NCBI RefSeq assembly: GCF_027942865.1
Contig: NC_134515.1
Location: 29,254,449-29,318,448, forward strand
Reading direction: 5' to 3'
Source of the DNA: Odontesthes bonariensis
Taxonomy: Eukaryota > Chordata > Actinopteri > Atheriniformes > Atherinopsidae
DNA: 64,000 nucleotides
Numbering within the stretch: the stretch's first letter is position 1; every line of letters begins with the position of its first letter. This document shows positions 38,655 to 48,429 of the stretch, piece by piece. The translations under genes and the position numbers were made by a program. The notes beneath the pieces were generated by a model that was not told the origin of the DNA, made no database searches, and worked only from the letters and a program-made list of their open reading frames with translations.

Positions 38655-39852
38655 GTAAGTTTAAGTTGTGGTTTGGTTAATAATGTTGTGGCTGACGTAG
38701 CTAGAAAATAAAACTTAAAGAAATGTGAGCATCTTGGCTTACCTCGAGTCATTTCTAGTTAAACGTGTTCATTTGTCTGTGAGGCCTTCTATCGCCCTCC
38801 AGAAACTTGGTCTGTGAAACGTGTTGGTGGGTTCACATGAGAGAACGCTGGCTTTTTACAACTGGATTGTAATTGTATGACTATTTAAAATTTTTGATTT
38901 CCTCCCCCACAGTATTTTTCTATTCTGTTCTATATGAGATTCCTAGGTATTAGTGAAGCATGTAAACAGGAACTCGGACCAGAAATTTCTTCTCTTTTGA
39001 TGTTCTCTTCACTTTGAACCCTAACTTGCCATTTCTTTTTAGATTTGATCCCTACATTCATAATTGAAAGAGAGAGGGAGGGAGGGGGTGGGGTGGTGTT
39101 TGGATGAGAGTATCATATCTTTTGCCTTTTCGGGTAAGAACCCCACAGCGCGCTAAAGACTTGCCGTGGTTACAGATGTTGTTGCCTGAGCTCCATGTGC
39201 ATCTAGCAACCTTAAAGTATTTGTTTGATCTTCGTAGTGTTTTGCATTCCATGCAGACTTAAAGGTAAGGTAGGAGATCCTGGATTTTAAGGCCAGCGAC
39301 GCTGCATTTTGAAAATACACAGGTCAAAAGTCCAAACCCTTTTCTTCAGACTTTCCCCCCGAAGCCACGCCTCTAGAGTACATGAACGAGCACGAAGGTG
39401 CACGAGCGCTGTTCTGACAGCAAGCCTCGATCGTTGCCGTATTTAGTAAATGCTAACTATACGTTTAATAATGCTAGGTGCTAGCCAAGCTGGCTCTAGT
39501 TTAGCTTCCTGCCAAGCTTCTGGACACGCGTAATTCGTTCACGAAGAAGGGTACGCGCACAGGGGGAAGGAGCAGATTGCAGTTTGATAGACCGCATCAG
39601 AATCCAATCATCGTTAACGGTCCGTTCAGTATGATTGGATAGTGTTTTTCCTAGATTGTACGTTCTAGAGGCCACTAAAACTTTTAATTTTTGAGTCAAA
39701 ACTTTTAATTAATTGGTTGCAATGGGGGTGTGAAGAGTATTTCAAGCAATAAAAAAAAAAAATGCTCCAGAAAAAGATCCCCTACCCCACCTTTAACTTC
39801 TCTTTCCTCTCAGCTGTGCTGTTGGGCTGTGTACAGTAAATCTCACTTTAAC

Positions 39853-40148
39853 ATGGCGACCACCATCAGATTTGGAGCCACCAGCGGTCCATGCAGGACT
39901 GCTTTTGAAGAGGGGCCAAAAGAGATTGAAGAATATGGTAAGACTAAAGATTCTTTCACCTTTGACAAATTAACCATCGTTTCTTTTTGTTACTTTTTAG
40001 ATGTTGACAAAATGTATTCATCCTTTCTTAAAGATGACAAAGGAAACGGTGACCCAGACAAACTTCTGCAGTGTCCTTTTGACAAGAACCACCAAATCCG
40101 GGCCTGCCGATTTCCTTATCACCTTATTAAGTGCAGGAAGGTTAGTTG

Positions 40149-40188
<40 letters not shown>

Positions 40189-43184
40189 CCCCTTCTTCCT
40201 TCCTTCTCATTGCAGTTAAAGGGATAGTTCACCTCTTTTGACATGAAGCTGTACGACATCCCATACTAGTAATATTATTTATTAACATTTTCTTACCCCC
40301 GCTACGTCCTGTGAGCTGAGTTACAGCCTCTTTTAGACGGTGACATAAGTAGTCTGGCTAGTTGGCTGGGGTTTCACAAATAAAGCGTTTTGCTTCTGAA
40401 AATAGTATTCATTCAAAAGAGTAATACATTTGCATCACAAAATCGTATCTTCCGAAAAAGTTACACCTCACAATCACTTGGCACTAGGTTGCAGTATCAT
40501 TGCGCGCTCCCGCCTGCCGACAGCTGCGCCTGTTTCTCGGTGTTTACTGCTCGGAAAGTTAACGTAATCATGTCTGACTATGACACCGATGATGAAGACA
40601 TCCCTTTTACCACAGAGCTTAAGGGATATCTTTATGAACCAGAATATACAGATGCCGAACTTCACCAGATGGAGTTAGAGAGGGAGAGGAGGGACAGAAG
40701 TGGTCCCAGCTGAAGTTGGAGCCACAGCTGCAGCTGTGAGAGACAGGGTGACCGACAAATGGTGGTGCACTTGTTCGAAGCGCCCAGTAATGCCAACGAA
40801 GGTGGAGAGCTGGCCTGGGTTGCTTCTTCCAGTTAATTTTGGGAACGTGGAGAAAGGTCCAGCATTCAGGATTGCGGGGAAGTCTTTATGATTTGTGATG
40901 CAGACAGAAGCTGGTACACTGGCCTCTTCATCAATTGAAAGGTCTTGCATCTGTGGCATGATGAGTTCCCATTCGTGGCAGCAGTAGCTCTCCACCTCCG
41001 TTGGCATTACTGGGCGCTTCGAACAAGTGCACCACCATTTGTCGGTCACCCTGTCTCTCACAGCTGCAGCTGTGGCTCAAACTTCAGCTGGGACCACTTC
41101 TGTCCCTCCTCTCCCTCTCTGCCCGTTCTAACTCCATCTGGTGAAGTTCGGCATCTGTATATTCTGGTTCATAAAGATATCCCTTTAGCTCTGTGGTAAA
41201 AGGGATGTCTTCATCATTGGTGTCGTAGTCAGACATGATTACGTTAACTTTCCGAGCAGTAAACACCGAGAAACGGGCACAGCTGTCGGCAGGCGGCAGC
41301 GCGCAATGATACTGCAACCTAGTGCCAAGCGATTGTGAGGTAACTTTTTCGGAAGATACGATTTTGTGATGCAAATGTATTACTCTTTTGAATGCATATT
41401 ATTTTCAGAAGCAAAACGCTTTATTTGTGAAACCCCAGCCAACTAGCCGAACTACTTACGTCACCGCCAAAACGAGGCTGTAACTCAGCTCACAGGACGC
41501 AGCAGGGGTAAGAATGTTCATAAATAATATTACTAGTATGGGATGTCGTACAGCTTCATGTCAAGAGGCGAACTATCCCTTTAATGCTTGCAGTTGTAGA
41601 AAATGTAGTAATGGGTCATGTATTCTAGGTCTGAAATTTACATCTGCCAGTGGGTAAATGTAGGTGCTTTTTGGTTTGGCTGATCTTAAAGTCAAATGGC
41701 TGGTGGGCTGTAGATGATGACAAAACGGCAGAGAGGAAGATTTATTGTGCCTGTCTTGAAGCCTTTGGGCTTTCTAAGCTGCAGGGCTGATCTTCTTAGA
41801 ATAGGAAGAATCTGTTGCGACTCACACAAAAATGCACATCAATTTTTTTTTTTTTAAAGTGAAAGGGCAATTGCACAGTGTGCTGAGAACTGACGATTCA
41901 AGTGTTCCAAGGTGAGGAGAATATTGGTAAAAGAGCTGTAGACGAAGTGTTATCATGGCAACATGTGGAGGCGGCATTACGGATTAGTATTGCTTCTGCT
42001 GGTCACGTCTGGTTTAAGCAAAATGTCTGCTTCTTGATCTTTAATTTACAAATGCAAACCCCAGGATCTTAAGCCACTGCCAAATACCTAAAGAAAAGTG
42101 TGTATAGATTTTTTTATTTTTTTTTTTTAATTGCAACACTCTCCTGTAGGGGTGCAACGGATCAAAAAACTCACGGTTCGGATCATTTTTCGGATCAGCA
42201 AAAAAAAAGACAAGACAAATAAACATGTTTTGTCTTTTTGTTTATTAACACTTTTAAATTATTAAATTGAAATATATAAAATCAACTTAGAGTGCACAAT
42301 TAACATCTTCTTTTCAACATAATCAAAGAAAAACAACTTAAAGTGCAACATAAAAACACACCGATAGCATTTGTGATCGCTTTAGCCCGGTCGGATTGTG
42401 AAGGAAGGGGCTGCTTTTCACTGACTGCATTTAAGCATAAATCAATCCGCGGATCATGTGTGTGCCGAACCGAAATAATTGATCCGAACGTATCAATGAT
42501 GATCCGTTGCACCACTACTCTCCTGCCATAACAAACTGAAATATCTCTGCTCTCATTGATTTCAGAATCATCCCAAACTAGCCAGCGAGTTAAAAACCTG
42601 CCCCTTCAATGCTCGCCACCTGGTTCCCAGGCATGAGCTGGCTCACCACACAGAGACCTGCGAATACAGAATATCTGTGGACGCTGAAGAAGGTGAGTTG
42701 ATTTGGTTGTCTGTCTCGACCTGCAGTTTTACAGTTTCCGTAATTCTGCTTTTGATTTCAACAGCAGGAAGCACAAATGGACAGTGTAATTGGCACGTTC
42801 CAGTCAGCACATGGGTAAATCCAAACATGACTGAGGATTGGGATAAAGGTATGGACTAAGATTGACTACTTGTTTTTATTCTTGCTGGGTTTTTTTTGGT
42901 TTTTTTCCTTTCCCTGGTTTAAAGTTTAAACCAAGTCCACTAACTCTGTATTGTTAATTAAGTAGTTCTTACTTGCAGAGGCAGATGGTGCTTCTACTCC
43001 ATTCGTGTGGGGCGTTAATACAATGTTGAATCAAACGTAAGTGAACCCGCCTAACACGACCCATCTGCATTTATTTTTTCTTTTCCCTAAAAACGGTTTT
43101 GTTTCTCTCCACAGTCCTGATGCGAAGCCCACCAACAACCTTGGTAAAAACTTCAGAGCACCCAATAACCTCCCATGGTTGTGA
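39853..43184 (+). CDS. gtsf1: Gametocyte-specific factor 1, CHHC zinc-finger protein (6 coding exons)
   Basis: GTSF1 (fly Asterix) is a germline protein that assists PIWI-piRNA complexes in transposon silencing; its CHHC fingers are known to bind RNA. Coding exons are 39853-39937, 40001-40140, 42566-42692, 42765-42848, 42979-43036 and 43115-43184. They join in phase to 187 residues (human about 167). Two fingers of the form C-x5-H-x9-H-x3-C are complete: C53-H59-H69-C73 within [20 protein letters not shown], and C87-H93-H103-C107. The C-terminal tail has the spaced tryptophans typical of the family ([25 protein letters not shown]). The start is the first ATG after the acceptor at 39813. A tandem acceptor ACAGCAG at 42761-42767 could add or drop one Ala. 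Both the fold-back element and the hAT element lie in the intron between the two fingers. Confidence 0.96.
40220..41580. mobile_element. TTAA-flanked inverted duplication carrying P2X7-ballast-like transposon ORF
   Basis: TTAA at 40216-40219 and 41581-41584 flank AGGGATAGTTC and its complement. The arms 40220-40810 and 40987-41580 are inverted copies of about 590 bp, and the 176-bp loop continues the right-arm gene. Each arm encodes, reading inward, MSDYDT(D/N)[10 protein letters not shown] from 40570 (+) and 41236 (-). Further in is [18 protein letters not shown]; only the minus strand continues into [14 protein letters not shown] and [12 protein letters not shown]-x-C, MPTEVES, CC and CITNH follow the cysteine pattern of the intracellular ballast domain of P2X7 receptors, known also in many fish transposon-like proteins. 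One family cysteine is replaced (CSKRP). Not functional. It lies in the gtsf1 intron between exons 40001-40140 and 42566-42692. Confidence 0.85.
40675..41236 (-). pseudogene. Transposon-encoded P2X7-ballast-like protein fragment (longer copy)
   Basis: The frame from 41236 gives an acidic N-terminus ([24 protein letters not shown]) to a stop near 41084. A second frame from 41061 gives the cysteine region [24 protein letters not shown] and CITNHKDF, ending after FSTFPKL where the palindrome turns. The two frames are separated by a shift or an unspliced intron. The inverted plus-strand copy (40570-40895) breaks at the loop. Confidence 0.6.
42147..42517. mobile_element. hAT-type MITE with exact 8-bp target duplication
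   Basis: CTCTCCTG occurs at 42139-42146 and again at 42518-42525. Between them, TAGGGGTGCAACGGATCA and the complement of the right end (TAGTGGTGCAACGGATCA) form terminal inverted repeats with one mismatch in 18. An 8-bp duplication and these ends are typical of hAT elements. No transposase is present (371 bp). It lies in the same gtsf1 intron as the fold-back element. Confidence 0.93.
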
Positions 43185-43762
43185 AGCACAATCTGTGCTC
43201 CCCGTAGACTTAAATATTCCTGATGTTTGTGTATGTGCTAGCAGGTAACTTTAATGTTTAGAATTTGTTCTTGATGTCCTTTATCCAACTTTAAACGGTC
43301 TACAACACCTTGCCCTCAAGTTGCATGGATCTAATTTTTAGTCGCTGGATAAAGCTGATGCCTTCCACTTGATGTGACATATACACTCAAGCCTTGGTTT
43401 TATTTCGTGTTTAATTGTTTTTTTTTATTGCATCTTTTTTATTGTCTTTATTGCATCATTCCTGTTACTACAAATTGTAGTGTTTAAATTATATGCTGTT
43501 TTGAAATAATTTTTTTGTGGTTTAGTGTGGTTATTTGCATACTATAACGCACCGCTGGAAAAATCTCAGTTTGGGAATAGCTGTTGGGGTACTTTTCATG
43601 AAGTCGGTTCTGGTCTTGGAATGTAAATTTAATTTCACAGTGCCATCATAGCCCAGGTTTGCCTTTAAAGTTCTATTTTCTATACGTCAGTTGGGTGGGG
43701 AAGTCCACATAATGTCTTAATTTGGTAACTAGAACTTTAGTCAGTCCTTGATATATAGATGG
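43185..43762 (+). other. gtsf1: gtsf1 3' UTR and flank
   Basis: Sequence past the stop is AT-rich. No canonical AATAAA is found before the Tc1 element, so the UTR end cannot be placed. Confidence 0.35.
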
Positions 43763-43763
43763 A

Positions 43764-43795
<32 letters not shown>
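43763..43795. repeat. TG/TA microsatellite
   Basis: GT repeats pass into AT repeats directly before the Tc1 left end. TA is the Tc1 target, so the tract may be the insertion site. Confidence 0.85.
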
Positions 43796-43796
<1 letters not shown>

Positions 43797-44780
43797 TGCC
43801 AAAGGTATTCACTCGCCTATCTAAATAAGTAAATTCAGGTGTTCCAATCACTTCTATGGCCACAGGTTTATAAATTTAAGCACCTACTCATGCAGACTGC
43901 TTCTACAAAGAAGCAGAGCTTTAGACCTGCATCGCCTGCCATGGTGCAACTGGTCAAACGGGTGGTAGGCAGCATGAGCATTTTTTTTTTTTTTTTTTTT
44001 TTTATTTTTTTTTTTATTTTTTTTTTTTTTCTCTTGATTCACTCAGCTCTGCCTTAGCAGCATGATGTGTAAATGTCCTAGCTCAAGAACAGTGCTTAGA
44101 GAGCTTCATGGAATGGGTTTCCATGGCTGAGCAGCTGAATCCAAGTAATAAATCAGCAAGTACAATGCAAAGCGTCAGATGCAGTGATGTAAAGCACGCC
44201 ACCACTGGACTGTAAAGCAGTGGAGACGCGTTCTCTGGAGAGACGAATCACACTTCTCCATCTGGAGTAGGGGATTATGGCGTGGGGTTGTTTTTCAGGA
44301 GCTGGGCTTGGCCCTTGGTTCTAGTGAAAGGAGCTCTGAATGCTTCAGCATGCCTAGAGATTTTGGACAATTTCATGCTCTTAACTTTGTTGAAACAGTT
44401 TGGGGATGGCTCCTTCCTGTTCCAACATGACAGCAGTGCACAAAGCAAGTTCCATAAAGACATGGATGAGCGAGTTTGGTGTGGAAGAACCTGACTGGCC
44501 TGCACAGAGTCCTGACCTCAACGCCATCGAACGGCTTTGGAATGAATTGGAGCGGAGAATGCGAGCCAGGCCTTCTCGTCCAACATCAGTGTCTGACCTC
44601 ACAAATGGAAGAATGGTTTAAAAAACAACAACAATAAATTCCCATAAACACTCCAAAAGCTTGCTCAGAAGATTTGAAGTTGTTATAGCTGCAAAGGGTG
44701 GGCTGATGTCATATTAAATCCCATGCATTAAGAATGGGATGTAATTTAATTTTGTGTGTAAAGGCAGATGAGCAATTGTT
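43794..44780 (+). mobile_element. Tc1/mariner element, decayed, internally deleted
   Basis: The left end reads TATTGCCAAAGGTATTCACT, a known fish Tc1 terminus. The 5' region (TGTTCCAATCACTTCTATGG, CATGCAGACTGCTTCTACAA) and 3' region (AAGAATGGGATGT, AAGGCAGATGAGCAATTG) fit, but the right terminus is replaced by poly-T. 44275-44620 reads the DDE C-terminal half: IMAWGCFSGAGLGPLVLVKG, FLFQHDSS, then WPAQSPDLNAIERLWNELE in another frame. A T-rich block at 43980-44032 interrupts the N-terminal half, and a deletion removes the segment before the GGGGATTATGG motif. Confidence 0.85.
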
Positions 44781-44988
44781 TTTTTTTTTTTTTTTAAATG
44801 TGCCAACTTAAGAAAAATATGTAACTCCCCAGTGCAAACCTATGCTGCAGAGTTCTGCTTTTATGAGTTTTCATTATACCTGCAGCTGTCTGTGTTTACT
44901 CATCAAAAACAATTGCAACATATTGGGGAAGTTTCTGAGTCAGGAACACTTTGACCACTGGGTGGTGCTAGTTGTCTGCTTTCTACTT

Positions 44989-45312
44989 AAGTTAAAGGTA
45001 ACGGTGCAAAGTCTTTTTTTTTCTTCTTTTTTAATCAGCCTTACAAGCTGAGCCAGGTAAGCCTGTTATAAAGCAACTCAGAATAAATTAATGCATATTC
45101 ATTTAAGTCTGGCTGAAGACCTGACTTTGAAATGCATATCAAGTAACAAAGAAAGCCAATCTGTAAAGACTAAATGTAACATTCACTGACATGGAGTAGG
45201 ACATAGTGCATAAACAACTTGTATAGTTAAATGTTACAAAAAAATTGTAGAATCTCAACCGCTAACAAAAGGGAGATGACTTTTGGCAGGACGTTTTTGA
45301 TTGGTGGGGTTT
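44989..45312. mobile_element. Unclassified dispersed repeat, copy 2, with 18-bp target duplication
   Basis: This copy is homologous to 33567-33880. It is bracketed by GTTGTCTGCTTTCTACTT (44971-44988) and GTTGTCTGCTTTCTGCTT (45313-45330), identical at 17 of 18 positions. That length suits target-primed reverse transcription, so the 324-bp unit is probably a retrotransposed element. I see no tRNA, 7SL or 5S-like head and no A-tail. I cannot name the family. Confidence 0.7.
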
Positions 45313-45330
45313 GTTGTCTGCTTTCTGCTT

Positions 45331-47810
45331 CAAACGGTAGAAATGGAGTCACTCGGCCGTGCCTACGTCTTGGCCCCTTTGAAACAAAACTCCTTTAATT
45401 TTGAATTTTTTTTGTTTCTCTCAAGAAACTCCACGAACGAATGGGAATCGTTCCTATGAGCGCTTGTATCAGTATGAGCACAATTTGTATCTGCGCTCAC
45501 TGCTGATTCCAAATTTTGCATTGAAGATAATTTCTGACCGTGAAAGCAGCTGTCCAGGAGTGAGCTCGGGGTGATAAGTGTCGGGATAATGTGGACACTG
45601 CCTTCTAGTACACTCTGTCATTTCTAAGTGGCATTATTGATTTCATGTGATGAATGTCTATTTTGGAGGCAGCTATTATTAGAAGCGTTGAGAAGGTCTC
45701 AACTGTAAGGATGAGATGTGGCTCATCAGAGATGAGTACATACAGGACCTGTGGTCTATCTTTGATATTGCTCCTCTTTTATGTGGTGGATACTGTATGT
45801 TTTCTAACCCGTACAGAATGTTACTTGACAAGAAGACACTCGAGTTTAAATGTCACACTGTCCCCCTTTAAAACCAGCTCAGTAAAGTTACTTTGTGCTG
45901 TTTATTTCACGCTCTGTTGGACCTGCCAGAGCTGCTTGCTGGAGCTGACACTGACAAGTGAACATGTGAGACGAAAATGTGCACTCCATCAGTGATATAA
46001 ATAGCTCTTCAGATATTCTCTTGATATCCAAATAAGTTATGTCACCTAATGTGGAAATGTGATTTGAAATGTGAGTTTAAAAACACAAAAAAGTCATTGT
46101 GCATTGACATAGACATTGTGCCCACCACTTACTTTCTTTATTGGATTCTTGTCTAGATCCTGCACCGAGTTGTTTTCCTTTAACATAAATGCAAAAATGA
46201 AACGGTATTGAACTCTTTCCCTCTTGGGGTGGAAATTCAAAGCCAAATCCACACTTGCCCTCCTGGCAGCTAAAATTGTAAAATGAAACCGAATAGCCTC
46301 GCTACATCCTGTTCCAGACTGACAGGCTGGTCAAAGACGCTGGCAGTGGTAAACCTTCTGAAAGTCTGCCAGTGTAAACGGGGAAAATCTTTTTCCACCG
46401 TGCAGAACAAAGTTCTGGCCATTATAACTAATAGGAAGTGCCGTAGATGTGTAGCTAATTATGCAAGATGTTTTATGCATTCACAGCACAGCACTTCAAC
46501 TCATCTGAAGCCTTTTAAAATGGGTTTTACACAAGGTGAAATTGGAGCTCAGACTATCAGGTGCAACACTCCTTTTTTGTCTTTCGTGCTCAGACCAGAT
46601 GGAATGCTGTGTCATTGCTTGATGCTGTGGTAGCCGTGCTGGTTAATGTTGCCTTTACATAAGGTTATACATCTGGCACCACCAGAGCACTTCATTCCCA
46701 CCCCATTACGGCACCCCCTGCTGCACAGTGGGGACGAGATGTTCAGATACCATGCACTCATCTTCTCTGCGTCTCATAAAGCTGCTGCTGCTAATATTGG
46801 GTTATATTTCAAGTTTTGTACCCACCACACTAAAGTCCAGATTTCGCCATGTCGAATGTCTGCTCTTGATCAAAGCTTGGTTGTCCTGTGATTCACACAG
46901 TATCCTCTCTACAAATCAGGTCTGCTGTCCACAGCTCGAGCTCTGTTAGATCATTTCTGAAGTTCGTAACTTTCATGAACTTCTCCTCTGCTGTGCAGGA
47001 CTCCCAATCCTCTCCTCATGACAACCAGTTTCGATGCAGCGTTCGATGGTTTTATGGAACTGAACCTGACTAAAGTTTCCAAATTGCCAAAACATTCATC
47101 ACTGACATGCCCCAAGTTACAACTGTTGACTCAAACTGTAAATGCATCATTTGACTGAGAACACTAAAAGTCACTGAGCATCCAACCTCTGCTCTTGGTC
47201 ACATGACAACACGAAGTGACAGGGTTAAAATTGCACTGATGGTACAACATGACCCTGAAACTCATCACTTGGCCTAACGGACACACTGAAAACAAGCTTC
47301 AGGCACCCCTCTGAAACTGAAGCCTCCCGGCTAGTCTCACTTGAAAAAAATGTGGCACTCTCATCTTTTCGCAAACATAAGAGTCACAGACGCACAGTTT
47401 GAGCTCAGGAGCTGGCATCTAATCCTGGGAGTCTGTGTGAAGGCCACAATCCCCTGTTGTTGACTGCTTTTCCAACAAGGGATTCATGCTGCTCTCACTT
47501 TTCCCAGTTACAACTAAGGTATGACGATGATGACTGAGCCATCATCCACACTATCTTTATCTCTGTACCATTACAAGTGGACACTATGTAATCGCAGTGA
47601 TGCTGACTATCATGTTGCTCTTGTTGCATAAGTCCTACATCTAGGAGGTTATGAAGTGTTCCAAATTTTTTGTAACATTATGTCACCAGAATGACAAATT
47701 TAGAATCTGTAGTTTAAGAGAAGCCTAAGGCCAGCAGGTTTTAAGAGGGGTTGACTAGTTCCCTGTACTCAGCCTCTCGTCCATCACTGATACACCCAAC
47801 AACTGCAGAG
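45331..47810. other. Intergenic, nothing recognised
   Basis: About 2.5 kb has only short frames without recognisable domains. No named repeat was detected by eye. Confidence 0.45.
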
Positions 47811-47813
47811 CAA

Positions 47814-48095
47814 TCAAAGTACTTCTGGAGATGGCAGGATTCTGAGTTGTACTAGAAGTCTGAGATGCACAGAGTGATGAGAAATGGTAAGAGTACAGTC
47901 TCCTATAAGCGCTCTCGTGCTGCTGACCACCTTCTTAGGCACACAATCTTTTGGTCTCACAAACCGTTGTCTGTTTCTAAGGTAGTCAATGATATAGGCA
48001 GTTGTGGAGGTATCCACCACCTCTGTTTTCTGCAGCTTCTTACATAACAGTGCGTTCGGAATTGTAATAAATGCACTTGGAAAATCAAAGAACAT
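47814..48095 (-). mobile_element. Rex1-like LINE reverse-transcriptase fragment
   Basis: The minus frame reads MFFDFPSAFITIPNALLCKK and YLRNRQRFVRPKDCV, resembling the Rex1-type RT core (FxDFSSAFNTI, YLTNRxQYVR, DCxS). Catalytic YADD is absent. Both ends are truncated. Confidence 0.65.
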
Positions 48096-48164
48096 GATCC
48101 TTACCGCGCTGCCTGCTTTGTCCAGATGAGAGTAGGTTCACTGAAACAAGTAGTTTATCACTTT

Positions 48165-48232
48165 GAGATTTTGTTGTAAATGTAAAGTGCGTTATAAATA
48201 AAATGTATTATTATTATTATTATTATTAATAA
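48165..48232 (+). repeat. LINE 3' end with (ATT)n tail
   Basis: TGTAAAGTGCGTTATAAATA followed by AAATGTATTATTATT is a short non-LTR 3' end with a TTA-repeat tail. Confidence 0.5.
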
Positions 48233-48429
48233 GTAGGTGATGGAATCTTCAACACCAAACCTGGGATGATAAGAATTCTGTGATGGTTCTGAAGAGTGTT
48301 CAGTTGCTTTCTGAGCCAATTAAAGTCTCTCCCGGACTGTCATGATGTGTGATGTTTGGGCAACTGTTCTGTAGTCACTAGGGACAGATGGATAGTGGCT
48401 GAAGTCTAAGTGACTCATTATAAGCCAGT

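Noticed and set aside
40390-41374. A host P2X7-type receptor gene
   Set aside because: The two copies are inverted arms of one TTAA-flanked element, with no channel domain and broken frames.
45654-46633. Two plus-strand frames of 113 and 116 codons
   Set aside because: Low-complexity hydrophobic/Ser-rich readings with no family resemblance and no exon signals.
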